A stretch of DNA of 64,000 nt from Cohnella terricola (GTDB taxonomy: Bacteria > Bacillota > Bacilli > Paenibacillales > Paenibacillaceae): contig NZ_VNJJ01000004.1 of the NCBI RefSeq assembly GCF_007786475.1, forward strand, positions 127,058 through 191,057, read 5' to 3'. Positions 15,920-25,609 of this stretch are shown in pieces (position 1 is the stretch's first letter; the number at the start of each line of letters is the position of its first letter). Position numbers and translations under genes: made by a program. Below the pieces are notes generated by a model. The model searched no databases. It was given only the letters and a program-made list of their open reading frames with translations, and was not told the DNA's origin.

Positions 15920-17155
15920 ATGAAAAGCCTTCGCCAAACAGCTTATTTCGTTGTTGTCGCCCTGCTCGCGGTTGCGCTCGCCGGATGCTCGAATCAAGGA
16001 AATTCCTCGGGTCCTCCTGGTACGACCTCGCAGCCGCCCGCCATATCGTCCCCCGAATTGCCGCCGCCCGCATCATCATCCGCCGAACCCGAACAATCCG
16101 CGACACCATCGCCATCTGCATCCGCCTCTCCGATCTCCATATCCAAAGAATCGCCGCAAGGCAAAGTTACGGCATTACGGCTCGCCGATTTCAAAACCGG
16201 TTGGGCTGGTGGAGCAGGATGGATCGCCCGGACGGACGATGGCGGAAAAACGTGGCAAACTCAACTGAAGCATAAGTATATCGTTCTTCAATTATTTGCT
16301 TTGAACGGCAAAGAGGCATGGGCCGCGCTCGATACTGGCGATGCCAAGAGTGTATTGCTGATGCACACGACGGATGGGGGCAAAAAATGGACGGGAGCCG
16401 GAAACGTGCCGAATCGGGCTTTTCTCCATTTCGTTTCCTCCAAAGAAGCGTTTAGCGGCAACGTCCATACGACGGATGGGGGCAAGACCTGGACGAAGCT
16501 GCAGGTGCCCGCTTCCGCGGTCGGAGACGTTTATTTCCATGATCGCAGCAACGGATGGGCGGTCACGCAGGGCAACAACAAATTCAATATCATGCGCACG
16601 ACGGACGGAGGCAAGAGCTGGAAGATCGCGCTGACTCGGGATACGGCCGCTCAGGTTACGGGCACAGTCATCCGATCCGCGGGCAAGGACGACGCCTGGG
16701 TGGAACTGATCGGAGATTCCGGAATGTCGCAAACTTCCTACTCCTTATTCCACACGAAGGACGGCGGAAAGAGTTGGATTCCCGTCCTCGCCAACAATCA
16801 AGCGGGTTCCGGCCCGGCTCCCGGCTACAAGATGAACGAGGAGTCCAAAGTCCCGCGCAATAACGGTGCAGGCCCGGGTACACTCTATGTCGCGAATACC
16901 CAAACGGCCTTCATGGGCGGTCAATGCATGGCTTGCGATCTTCCGAACACAATGGGCAAGACGGTCGACGGCGGCAAAACGTGGGTGAACCTGCCAAGCG
17001 AATTTGCCGGCTACGGAACGCAGCAGATCGCCGTGGCGGACTCCGACCATATCTGGTGGGTCAACACCGACAACGCCGAGCCATCTGTCATGTATACTTC
17101 CTTGGATGGCGGCAAGCATTGGACCAAAACCCACTCGTTCGGTAAACCGAAGTAA
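15920..17155 (+). CDS. Lipoprotein with seven BNR/Asp-box repeats (Ycf48-like beta-propeller)
   Basis: About 411 aa. Signal peptide and lipobox (VALAGC) are followed by a Ser/Pro/Ala-rich linker (about 25-75) and a beta-propeller with seven Asp-box motifs of the form TTDGGKTW or SLDGGKHW. The fold resembles the Ycf48/HCF136 photosystem-assembly family and sialidase-type propellers, but catalytic residues of sialidases are not evident, so a binding role outside the membrane is more likely. AGAAAGGGAG precedes the ATG at 15920; frames reaching 15812 are leader read-through. Linked to fnr only by position. Confidence 0.8.
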   Translation: MKSLRQTAYFVVVALLAVALAGCSNQGNSSGPPGTTSQPPAISSPELPPPASSSAEPEQSATPSPSASASPISISKESPQGKVTALRLADFKTGWAGGAGWIARTDDGGKTWQTQLKHKYIVLQLFALNGKEAWAALDTGDAKSVLLMHTTDGGKKWTGAGNVPNRAFLHFVSSKEAFSGNVHTTDGGKTWTKLQVPASAVGDVYFHDRSNGWAVTQGNNKFNIMRTTDGGKSWKIALTRDTAAQVTGTVIRSAGKDDAWVELIGDSGMSQTSYSLFHTKDGGKSWIPVLANNQAGSGPAPGYKMNEESKVPRNNGAGPGTLYVANTQTAFMGGQCMACDLPNTMGKTVDGGKTWVNLPSEFAGYGTQQIAVADSDHIWWVNTDNAEPSVMYTSLDGGKHWTKTHSFGKPK

Positions 17156-17159
17156 CGAA

Positions 17160-17200
17160 CAGGCGCCGCCTATGGAGAGGCGGCGCCTGTTTTTGTTTTA
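17160..17200 (+). terminator. Strong rho-independent terminator
   Basis: CAGGCGCCGCC and GGCGGCGCCTG form an 11-bp stem with an 8-nt loop followed by TTTTTGTTTT, just after the BNR lipoprotein gene. Confidence 0.9.
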
Positions 17201-17222
17201 TCTCATTCGAAACTGTCGGTAA

Positions 17223-18536
17223 TTACACCACAGAAAACTTCGGCAGCCAATCTCCGTGCGCTTCGATCAAATCATCGCACAGAGAAACGATATCGTCCAT
17301 GGAGAGCTCCGCGGACGTATGCGGATCGAGCATCGCCGCATGGTAAATGTGCTCTTTCTTGCCAGTGATCGCAGCTTCGATCGTCAGCAATTGCGTGTTG
17401 ATGTTCGTCCGGTTCAGCGCGGCGAGCTGCGGCGGCAAGTTGCCGACGTATGTCGGGTTGATGCCGGAACGATCCACGAGGCAAGGAACCTCTACGCAAG
17501 CTTCGCGCGGCAAGTTCGCGATCAGCCCGCCCGTGTTCATGACGTTGCCGCCGATCTTGAACGGCACGTCCGTCTCCATCGCCTCGAAGATGTACGAAGC
17601 GTACTCGTGCGAACGATGGTGCTCCAGGTTCGATTCGTTCAGCAGTTCTTCGCGCATTTTTTTCCAATCGGCGATTTGCGAGATGCAGCGGCGCGGATAT
17701 TCGTCCAGCGGAATGTTGAAGCGTTCGATGAGCTCCGGATAGTTACGCTTAATAAAATAAGGATGATACTCGGCATTATGCTCGGACGATTCCGTAATGT
17801 AGTAGCCGAATTTCAGCATCATTTCGTAACGGACCATGTCGTGATGCTTCTCTTTCTGTTTCTCGGCCGCCCGCCGTTTAATTTCCGGGTACAGATCGAC
17901 GCCATCCTTCGTTACTTCAAGCAGCCATGCCATGTGGTTAATGCCGGCGATCTTCCATTTGACACCCGTCTGGTCAAGCTCCAAGTGCTTGAACAAATCC
18001 GGAACGCATCCCTGTACGCTGTGGCACAGTCCGACAGTATTTACGCCCCCGTAAGTATTCATGACGTTCGTCAGCACCGCCATCGGGTTAGTATAGTTCA
18101 AGAACAAGGCATCCGGGCATACCTCGCGAATGTCCTTCGCGAAGTCGAGCATGACCGGAATCGTACGCAAATTGCGGAAAATGCCGCCGATGCCGACCGT
18201 GTCCGCGATCGTCTGGCGCAAGCCGTACTTCTTCGGCACCTCGAAATCGGTAATCGTGCAAGGGTCGTAACCTCCGACTTGGATGGCGTTGACCACGTAT
18301 TTCGCTCCGCGAAGCGCTTCTTTGCGATCGCTGAAGGATTTGATTGTACAGGTACTTCCGGATGTCTTTTTGATGTTATTGAGAATGTTCTCGGAATCTT
18401 TCAAACGCTCTTGATCGATATCGAAAAGCGCGATTTCGAAGCCTTGCAATGCAGGCGTAAGCATGACGTCCCCTAGCACATTTTTCGCGAAAACCGTACT
18501 TCCAGCGCCGATAAATGTAATTTTAGACAAGTACAT
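17223..18536 (-). CDS. melA: GH4 alpha-galactosidase (MelA type)
   Basis: 437 aa. GH4 enzymes hydrolyse glycosides by a redox mechanism using NAD+ and Mn2+. The N-terminal NAD site is ITFIGAGSTVFAKNVLGD. The metal-binding Cys and His are in GLCHSVQG and AGINHMAWLL, and NYTNPMAVLTN is the usual family stretch. These parts closely follow MelA of E. coli (about 450 aa), so melibiose or related alpha-galactosides are the likely substrates. There is no signal peptide, so it acts in the cytoplasm. The divergent AraC-type gene at 18685 probably controls it; no transporter is adjacent. Confidence 0.92.
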   Translation of the reverse strand: MYLSKITFIGAGSTVFAKNVLGDVMLTPALQGFEIALFDIDQERLKDSENILNNIKKTSGSTCTIKSFSDRKEALRGAKYVVNAIQVGGYDPCTITDFEVPKKYGLRQTIADTVGIGGIFRNLRTIPVMLDFAKDIREVCPDALFLNYTNPMAVLTNVMNTYGGVNTVGLCHSVQGCVPDLFKHLELDQTGVKWKIAGINHMAWLLEVTKDGVDLYPEIKRRAAEKQKEKHHDMVRYEMMLKFGYYITESSEHNAEYHPYFIKRNYPELIERFNIPLDEYPRRCISQIADWKKMREELLNESNLEHHRSHEYASYIFEAMETDVPFKIGGNVMNTGGLIANLPREACVEVPCLVDRSGINPTYVGNLPPQLAALNRTNINTQLLTIEAAITGKKEHIYHAAMLDPHTSAELSMDDIVSLCDDLIEAHGDWLPKFSVV

Positions 18537-18684
18537 AACCTCCAGTTGGGATGATTGGAATCGCTATCCCCAATTTAATGCATGCGCTTCCGAAAAACTA
18601 TGGAAGGTTCGAACATCTATATGGACATTTGTAGTTTGTTTGTTACAGTAATAGGAGAAGATCATACAGGCAGGTGACCCGTAG

Positions 18685-19545
18685 ATGACGCCCGACCATG
18701 ACGAATTTTCGATCAGCTTGAACCCCTCGCCCTCGAACGGTGAAATTGCCGTTCTATTCAGCGGCGAAGCGCTGCCAGTCCCCTTGCATAAAATGGGACC
18801 GGCGATCCACGATTATTATCTCATTCATACGGTGCTCTCCGGTTATGGCGATTTTACGATCGGCGGCGCAAGCTACAGGTGCAGCGTAGGCGATTCGTTC
18901 ATTATTTTTCCGGGAGAACTGTTTTCTTACCAGGCCGACGAGCACGAGCCCTGGAGATACGCCTGGTTCGCCTTCGTCGGGTCGGGAGCGGCAGCGGCGT
19001 TGGCCGCGGTTGGCGCTTCCCCGGGCAATCCCGTCGTTAAAGGCAGTTTGAACCCGCAGACGCGCCATTACTACGATCGGCTCCGAAACAGCCTCGCGGA
19101 GCCGTTAAGCGCGGAGTTGTCCAACCTCGAAGCCGAAGGTTGGGTTCGCCTGCTGCTTCGGCAGCTTGGCGCGGGCCGCGCGAAGGAGGGCGCGGAGCCC
19201 GACGGCCCGGCGACGGAAGCCGAACAAGTCGTCAAGCGGGCGCTGCAGTTCCTGACGTTGCAGTATGCCCAACCGATCTCCATCTCCCGCATGGCCTCAA
19301 TGCTGGGCTATCATCGAACATACCTCTGCAAGCTGTTCAAGCAGTCGGTCGGCGCGTCGCCCATGCAATATTTGCTTCAGATTCGCATGCAGCGGGCAGA
19401 GCTGCTCCTCTCCGGCTCTATGCCGATCGAGCAGGTCGCCTCCTCCGTCGGATTCGCTGATGCTTTATATTTCTCGAAGAAGTTCCGCGCATGGAGCGGA
19501 CAGTCTCCTTCCGACTACAGAAAGGCGCTTCGGAATCTTCCGTAA
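18685..19545 (+). CDS. AraC-family regulator, probable melibiose/raffinose type
   Basis: 286 aa with an N-terminal cupin-like sugar-binding domain (about 20-150, including HTVLSGYGDFTIGG and FIIFPGELFSYQADEHEPWR) and a C-terminal pair of helix-turn-helices (about 185-284: ISISRMASMLGYHRTYLCKL, IEQVASSVGFADALYFSKKF). AGGTGA lies 8 nt before the ATG. It is divergent from the GH4 alpha-galactosidase gene across 148 bp, like msmR/rafR regulators beside alpha-galactosidase genes, and so is likely its inducer-dependent activator. Confidence 0.9.
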   Translation: MTPDHDEFSISLNPSPSNGEIAVLFSGEALPVPLHKMGPAIHDYYLIHTVLSGYGDFTIGGASYRCSVGDSFIIFPGELFSYQADEHEPWRYAWFAFVGSGAAAALAAVGASPGNPVVKGSLNPQTRHYYDRLRNSLAEPLSAELSNLEAEGWVRLLLRQLGAGRAKEGAEPDGPATEAEQVVKRALQFLTLQYAQPISISRMASMLGYHRTYLCKLFKQSVGASPMQYLLQIRMQRAELLLSGSMPIEQVASSVGFADALYFSKKFRAWSGQSPSDYRKALRNLP

Positions 19546-19577
19546 CGCCGCCCCGTCCTCTCAAAAATCGATTATTC

Positions 19578-19628
19578 TTGACAGGATACGATTACACATG
19601 TAATCTTTGCTCATGGACTACAATTGTA
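19578..19628 (+). promoter_or_regulatory. blaI promoter with two BlaI-type operators
   Basis: TTGACA (19578) and TAATCT (19601) are 17 nt apart. The dyad GATTACACATGTAATC (19590-19605) covers the -10 box, and a second dyad, TACAATTGTA (19619-19628), lies just downstream. Both have the TACA/TGTA core of BlaI/MecI operators, so the repressor gene is very likely autoregulated. Confidence 0.8.
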
Positions 19629-19686
19629 ATCTATTGCAACATGTACCGGCCGGTACCGGATTTTTGTCGAAAATGGAGGAATGGAC

Positions 19687-20061
19687 ATGCCCGAATCGCC
19701 CAACATTTCGGACGCGGAATGGGATATTATGCGAGTTGTATGGCACGAGTCGCCCTTGACGGCGGCCAACATTATCGCTCGGCTCAGCGACAGCAGATCG
19801 TGGAAGCCGAAGACGGTAAAGACGCTGATCGGAAGGCTCGTACAGAAGAAAGCGCTCGACTTCCAAAAGGATGGACGGGAGTATGCCTACTACCCACTGG
19901 TGAACGAGGACGAATGCGTTAGTGAAGCCGGACGCACGTTTCTCGATCGGATCTACGGGGGTTCGCTTAAGCCGATGATGGTGCATTTTCTGGAATCGGG
20001 CAAGCTCTCCTCCGAAGATATTCAGGAGTTAAAAGCGCTGCTTCAAGAAAAGGAGAAGTAA
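19687..20061 (+). CDS. blaI: BlaI/MecI-family transcriptional repressor
   Basis: 124 aa winged-helix repressor (PNISDAEWDIMRVVWHESPL ... KPKTVKTLIGRLVQKKAL ... REYAYYPLVNEDECV) with a C-terminal dimerisation helix region. I start at the second ATG (19687), 6 nt after GGAGGA; the ATG at 19681 touches the site. It is followed after 3 nt by the BlaR1-type gene. By analogy, the membrane sensor triggers cleavage or release of this repressor. No beta-lactamase gene is adjacent, so the regulated target may be something else, possibly only this operon. Confidence 0.93.
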   Translation: MPESPNISDAEWDIMRVVWHESPLTAANIIARLSDSRSWKPKTVKTLIGRLVQKKALDFQKDGREYAYYPLVNEDECVSEAGRTFLDRIYGGSLKPMMVHFLESGKLSSEDIQELKALLQEKEK

Positions 20062-20064
20062 GCG

Positions 20065-21582
20065 ATGGAACTGATCGTCCGCCTATTCTCGGATACGCTG
20101 GTCACGTCTTTGGAAGTTGCAGCGCTGGTCGTGTTGATCGCGGCTTTGACGCGGTTTCTGGGAAAAAGGCTGTCCCCCGCTTGGCAATACGCCATCTGGA
20201 TACTCCTTCTGGCCAAAATAGCGCTGCCCCTGCTGCCGGGCGACCTGGACGGCCATCTGCGTTGGATTCCTCTCCCGGATAAGATCGAAAATCGAATGAC
20301 AGCCGGATACGGGGGAGGATTCCTCAAGGACGGGGCATTCATCTCTGCGACGGATGATGGCATGATCAGTTCGCCATCGGCCGCCGGCATCGCCGGTAAC
20401 GACTCCCCACTTCCAAAGGTTGACGGATGGCGGCTTCAGGACAACGCCCTGAAGATCATCGCGATGGCGTGGCTCTCAGGGATGGTCGTCGTTTGGCTCG
20501 TTCTATTGTCCGGGCATGCGAGGATGGTATTGGCTCTTCGGCGGGAAGCGGAACTCCCCGTCCCCGGAGAAATAGCCGATTTATTCGCCCGAATTCGCGA
20601 GGACAAAGGCATTCGCTCGGGCATAAGCCTTCGCCTTACGCGGCACGCATCGGCGCCTGCCTTGTTCGGCATGATGTCTCCGGTCGTGCTCATTCCGCAA
20701 AATCTGCTAGGGCAACTGAACGCAGCCGAGTGGGAATGTATCCTTCGGCATGAGCTAGCCCATTTGCAACGGAGGGATATCCCGGTTAATCTGGCGGCTT
20801 ACTTGCTGGCTTCCGTTCATTGGTTTAATCCGGCTGTCTGGTACGGACTACGCCGGATGCGAATCGCCCAGGAAACCGCCTGTGACGCGAACGTGCTAAG
20901 AACCACCGGCGCCGAACTCAAGATGACGTACGCGGCAAGCATCGTTAAGCTGCTGGAAATCGGCGTTCCGCGCAAAGCTGCTCCGGTCGGCGTCGGATTT
21001 TACGGCAATATGAAACAACTCAAGAGGAGGATGGTTATGATTCGCGATTATCGGCCCGCCGGGAAAAGAGCTTCTTTCGTAGGGATCACGATTCTAATAT
21101 TAACGGCAGTCTTGATGCTGCCATCCGCGTTCGCGGCAACGCCTGCCGAGAAGCAGAGCGAAAACAGCCCCGTAGAGCTCAAGCTCGCTATGCCTACCGG
21201 AAGCAAGATTTCCTCGCGTTATGGTTACCGTATTCACCCGGTTACCTCAGAGAAAACATTAAACGACGGCATCGATATCACCGGTAAAAAAGGAAGCGGC
21301 ATTACCGCCGCGGCCGGAGGTAAAGTCGTGCATGCCGGATATGATCGCACCAAGGGGAATACCGTAACGATCGAGCATAATGAGATATGGAGCACGGAAT
21401 ACCGGCACTTGGACAAGCTTTCCGTCAAAGAAGGCGACGAGGTGAAAGCCGGCGACGCGATCGGTCTTCTGGGAAGCACGGGAGGGTCCACCGGCCCTAA
21501 GCTTCATTACTCGGTTATTAAGAACGGCGAGTACATCGATCCCGTTCCCGTGACGACGATCGCGCTCGGCGACAAGAAATAA
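20065..21582 (+). CDS. BlaR1-type M56 metalloprotease fused to a degenerate M23 (LytM) domain
   Basis: 505 aa. Membrane segments lie near 10-30, 40-60, 130-150, 240-260 and 335-355. The M56 protease motif HELAH (229-233) faces the cytoplasm and AQETACDANV (268-277) is the conserved follow-up. The outer C-terminus (about 375-495) is an M23 peptidase fold, not the penicillin-binding sensor of true BlaR1. Key M23 residues are altered: the first zinc ligand (HxGxD) is N400, and the first His of HxH is K479. D404, H448 and H481 remain. It is therefore probably a non-catalytic cell-wall-sensing domain. It is coupled to blaI upstream (3-nt gap, AAGGAG site). Confidence 0.9.
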   Translation: MELIVRLFSDTLVTSLEVAALVVLIAALTRFLGKRLSPAWQYAIWILLLAKIALPLLPGDLDGHLRWIPLPDKIENRMTAGYGGGFLKDGAFISATDDGMISSPSAAGIAGNDSPLPKVDGWRLQDNALKIIAMAWLSGMVVVWLVLLSGHARMVLALRREAELPVPGEIADLFARIREDKGIRSGISLRLTRHASAPALFGMMSPVVLIPQNLLGQLNAAEWECILRHELAHLQRRDIPVNLAAYLLASVHWFNPAVWYGLRRMRIAQETACDANVLRTTGAELKMTYAASIVKLLEIGVPRKAAPVGVGFYGNMKQLKRRMVMIRDYRPAGKRASFVGITILILTAVLMLPSAFAATPAEKQSENSPVELKLAMPTGSKISSRYGYRIHPVTSEKTLNDGIDITGKKGSGITAAAGGKVVHAGYDRTKGNTVTIEHNEIWSTEYRHLDKLSVKEGDEVKAGDAIGLLGSTGGSTGPKLHYSVIKNGEYIDPVPVTTIALGDKK

Positions 21583-21624
21583 AATAGAAGCCGTCCCTTA
21601 TCATAATCGGGACGGCTTCTATTT
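21582..21624. terminator. Bidirectional terminator
   Basis: AAATAGAAGCCGTCCC and its exact complement form a 16-bp stem with an 11-nt loop between the convergent blaR1-like and Gfo/Idh genes. T-runs flank both sides. Confidence 0.9.
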
Positions 21625-21667
21625 TCTCTTCTATGAAACATGCTGCTTTACGCCGGCATCCGCCGTC

Positions 21668-22768
<1,101 letters not shown>

Positions 22769-22787
22769 GACAGTTCCTTCTCCCCAG

Positions 22788-23507
22788 TTAAAGTTGATTG
22801 TCCGCCATGCCCGTGTAAGCTTCCAACGTCTCGCCCGCAGGCGTGAGAGATTTTCCTTCCGCGCTCCAATTAAAACCACGGCGCATCAGTTCCATCACGA
22901 CCGGAATTTCCATAATGTTCGCCTGATGGCCGAGCGAATTGTAATACACGCGCCCATGCCCCCAGCGCTTCGTCCAGATGACCGGCATATCGACCGACTT
23001 ATTGGATGAATGAGGACCGTGAACGAGCGGAAAACGCGTCGTCGCCAGCACTTCGTTCGCCGGATCGACATGCAGGTAGTACTGCTCCGTCGAAACCGTA
23101 AAATCTTCGATGCCCGCCACCAATGGACTCGAGCTTGCCTTGATCTCCACCTTGTACTCGACGCCGTCGTTACCCGGGTGCGCGATCCATTGCCCTCCGG
23201 TCATAAACTGCCAATCCGTATTTTCGCGGAACGCGTCGCACATCCCCCCATGGCAACCGGCCAGCCCGACGCCGCTCTGCACGGCCGCCGAAACGTTGTT
23301 TACCCAAGCTTGCTCGATCCGGCTCATCGTCCATACCGGAACGATCAAATCGAGTTCTTTCAGCTTTTCGCCATCCGCGAAAGATTCGAGCGTATTCGAG
23401 ACTTCAACTTCGAAGCCTTCCCCAACCAATTGACCTCTGAAAATCTCCGCTACTTCCTTCGGCTGATGTCCTTCCCAACCGCCCCATACGATCAATGCTT
23501 TTTTCAT
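22788..23507 (-). CDS. ThuA-like (trehalose-utilisation family) protein, first copy
   Basis: 239 aa ThuA domain protein with a glutamine-amidotransferase-like fold (KKALIVWGGWEGHQPKEVAE, LDLIVPVWTM, GVGLAGCHGGMCDAF, TGGQWIAHPGN, TEQYYLHVDP, VYYNSLGHQ). In Sinorhizobium thuA and the dehydrogenase gene thuB act together in trehalose/maltitol 3-keto-sugar catabolism. Here the gene lies between LacI (22-nt gap) and the Gfo/Idh gene (20-nt gap), so all three form one operon. Exact reaction unknown. Confidence 0.87.
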   Translation of the reverse strand: MKKALIVWGGWEGHQPKEVAEIFRGQLVGEGFEVEVSNTLESFADGEKLKELDLIVPVWTMSRIEQAWVNNVSAAVQSGVGLAGCHGGMCDAFRENTDWQFMTGGQWIAHPGNDGVEYKVEIKASSSPLVAGIEDFTVSTEQYYLHVDPANEVLATTRFPLVHGPHSSNKSVDMPVIWTKRWGHGRVYYNSLGHQANIMEIPVVMELMRRGFNWSAEGKSLTPAGETLEAYTGMADNQL

Positions 23508-23529
23508 CGTTGTATCCTCCGAGTTCTCG

Positions 23530-24552
23530 TCAGCTTCCGGTTGATCTTCTAATAACCAGATCAGTCAGCAGCTTCTCGTTAATGACCGGATTTCCTTGAT
23601 CCTTATTCGCCAGAAGATCGAGCAATCGATCCGCCGCCAATCTTCCCATCTCGTAGAACGGAACTTTAACGGTCGAAAGCGGCGGTTCCGTAAAGCTTGC
23701 GGCATCGGAATTGTCGTACGCGAAAATTTTGAGATCCTCGGGCATACGGCACCCCAATTCTCTTAATCCTTGCATAAGACCGATCGCCATGCGGTCGTTG
23801 CCAACGAATATCGCATCCAATCGTTCCAAGTTCGCATAGACGCTGCTTGCCGCCATTCTCCCGCTCGTACGGCTGTAATTGCCCTCGTATATCAACGATT
23901 CGTCAGGCTCGATCCCTGCTTCGATCAGCGCTTTGCGATAACCTGTCATGCGATCCCAACTATTCGAATATTGAGGCGCTCCGTTCAGGAATCCGATTCT
24001 CCTGCAACCTTGTCCGATCAAGTGTTTGACCGCGTCGTAGCTGCCCCGTTCGTGATCCGCAGCTACGATGTTCAGCCTCGGGTGATCGAATCTTTGGTCC
24101 ATGACGCAGTAGGGCAGATCTTCTTCCGCCAGCCGAACGATCGCTTCCGTCTCCGAGGGGATGGCGCTCGAACCGAGTATGATGCAGGCGTCCACCCTTT
24201 GTGTGCGGTACAAGGACACATAATCATACGTAACCGATGGATCACGGAATAACAGTAGCAATCCGTAACCTTTGGCATGTACGGCATCCCCGATTCCGCC
24301 GAGCAGCTCAGAAAAATAATACGTGGAGAACAGATGCACTTTAGGCACATGGGGAACCACGACGCCCAGATTTCCGCTCCGGCCTCTGGCGAAGCTCGAA
24401 GCGACGGCATTCAACTCGTAGTTCAGTTGTCTGGCCGCCTCCTGCACCCGCTGGCGGGTCGATTCTTTGATTGGCCCGATGCCGTTAAGGACACGCGAGA
24501 CGGTCGCTTCGGATACTCCGGCAAGCTTCGCTACTTCTTTACGGTTCGTCAA
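23530..24552 (-). CDS. LacI-family transcriptional regulator
   Basis: 340 aa. The N-terminal helix-turn-helix and hinge (NRKEVAKLAGVSEATVSRVL, ending NAVASSFARGRSG) precede a periplasmic-binding-protein-like domain (about 60-335) for a sugar effector. The start codon is TTG. It is the first gene of the ThuA/Gfo-Idh operon, and a 16-bp dyad 28 nt upstream (24580-24595) is probably its own operator, so it should repress the operon until a sugar or sugar derivative is present. Confidence 0.93.
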   Translation of the reverse strand: MTNRKEVAKLAGVSEATVSRVLNGIGPIKESTRQRVQEAARQLNYELNAVASSFARGRSGNLGVVVPHVPKVHLFSTYYFSELLGGIGDAVHAKGYGLLLLFRDPSVTYDYVSLYRTQRVDACIILGSSAIPSETEAIVRLAEEDLPYCVMDQRFDHPRLNIVAADHERGSYDAVKHLIGQGCRRIGFLNGAPQYSNSWDRMTGYRKALIEAGIEPDESLIYEGNYSRTSGRMAASSVYANLERLDAIFVGNDRMAIGLMQGLRELGCRMPEDLKIFAYDNSDAASFTEPPLSTVKVPFYEMGRLAADRLLDLLANKDQGNPVINEKLLTDLVIRRSTGS

Positions 24553-24579
24553 AGGCTCTACATCCTGTCATCTCAATTA

Positions 24580-24595
24580 ATGTACACGCGTACAT
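24580..24595. promoter_or_regulatory. LacI-type operator
   Basis: ATGTAC and GTACAT arms around ACGC, 28 nt upstream of the lacI start on the minus strand, fit a LacI-family dyad. Confidence 0.6.
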
Positions 24596-24659
24596 TATGG
24601 CACTCGGATCGACATTCGTCAAGGAGTTTTCGGTCGGCAGCAAGACGATCGGCACGTCG

Positions 24660-24902
24660 TCCCAAGACTCGTCTATTCAAGGTACTTTTTTGACCTTCGT
24701 TTGCTCGCTGTCCCAGGACTCGTCTGTTCAAGGTACTTTTTTGACCTTCGTTTGCACGTCGTCCCGGGACTCGTCTATTCAAGGTACTTTAGCCCTCGTT
24801 CGCACGTCGTCCCGGGATTCGTCTATTCAAGGTACTTTTAGCCCTCGTTTGCACGTCGTCCCGGGACTCGTCTATTCAAGTTACTTTTTTGGTCTTCGTT
24901 TG
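24660..24902. repeat. Array 3: five tandem units, mostly 51 bp, unrelated in sequence to arrays 1 and 2
   Basis: Units beginning TCCC(G/A)(G/A)GACTCG start at 24660, 24711, 24762, 24810 and 24859. Spacings are 51, 51, 48 and 49, the shorter ones due to loss of a few bases in the T-tract. Each has GTCCCGGGAC or a near version, TTCAAGGTACTTTT and a CTTCGTTTGCACGTC end; AAGGT and ACCTT form a short inverted repeat around the T-tract in the 51-bp units. It fills the gap between lacI (start) and the clpP-like gene, whose stop codon ends the last unit. Confidence 0.92.
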
Positions 24903-25505
24903 TTATGCCTGCGCTGCCTCGTCCGGGGAAAAGATGATCTGGTCGATAATCCCGTATTCGAGCGCTTCTTGGGCGGACATATAATAGTCGCGATCGACGT
25001 CTTTCTCGATTTTCTCTACCGGCTGGCCAGTATGTTCCGCGAAAATCCGATTCAGCTTGTCGCGGGTCTGCAGAATAAGCTTGGCTCTGATCGCAATATC
25101 GCTCGCCTGCCCTTGCGCGCCGCCGCTTGGCTGGTGGATCATGATCTCGCTGTTGGGCAACGCGAACCTCTTGCCCTTGGCTCCCGCTAGCAGCAGGAAC
25201 GCTCCGGCCGATGCGGCCATGCCCATGCAGATCGTATGAACTTGCGGCTTAATGTAACGCATCGTATCGTACATAGCAAATGCCGCAGAGGTCGATCCCC
25301 CGGGAGAGTTGATGTACAGACTGATTTCTTTGTCGGGATCCTCCGCCGCAAGAAACAACAATTGAGCTACGATGCTATTGGCGACTTGATCGTCGATAGC
25401 GGTACCCAAAAAAATAATGCGATCCTTAAGCAGACGGGAATAAATATCGTAGGACCTCTCCCCCCGGTTCGATTGCTCTACGACGTACGGAATGTAATTG
25501 CTCAT
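24903..25505 (-). CDS. clpP: ATP-dependent Clp protease proteolytic subunit, ClpP paralogue
   Basis: 200 aa serine peptidase that forms the Clp chamber with an AAA+ partner encoded elsewhere. Catalytic triad S99 ([10 protein letters not shown]), H124 (IMIHQPSGG) and D173 (DRDYYM) are all in place, and INSPGGS is the strand motif near 66-72. The sequence differs from the usual Firmicute ClpP (for example [10 protein letters not shown] where SITAGMAIYD is common), so this looks like a second, ClpP2-like copy. I start at the ATG at 25505, with GAGGAA upstream; a longer frame to 25619 has no site. No clpX or clpA is nearby; tandem arrays lie on both sides. Confidence 0.93.
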   Translation of the reverse strand: MSNYIPYVVEQSNRGERSYDIYSRLLKDRIIFLGTAIDDQVANSIVAQLLFLAAEDPDKEISLYINSPGGSTSAAFAMYDTMRYIKPQVHTICMGMAASAGAFLLLAGAKGKRFALPNSEIMIHQPSGGAQGQASDIAIRAKLILQTRDKLNRIFAEHTGQPVEKIEKDVDRDYYMSAQEALEYGIIDQIIFSPDEAAQA

Positions 25506-25609
25506 TTTGGATTCCTCGCTTCCTTGTTCGTTTTTAAGTGACTCCCGTAGTAAACGAACGAAAGCCGCCAAACGATACGGGCGAGAAAAGCCATCCCTTC
25601 CTTCCCTCC

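Noticed and set aside
17256..18476. 406-aa frame opposite melA
   Set aside because: It is the antisense of a clear GH4 gene, shows no family motif and no ribosome site; high GC produces such frames.
19681..21582. Beta-lactamase resistance locus
   Set aside because: BlaI and a BlaR1-type protease are present, but the sensor domain is M23-like instead of penicillin-binding and no beta-lactamase gene lies nearby.
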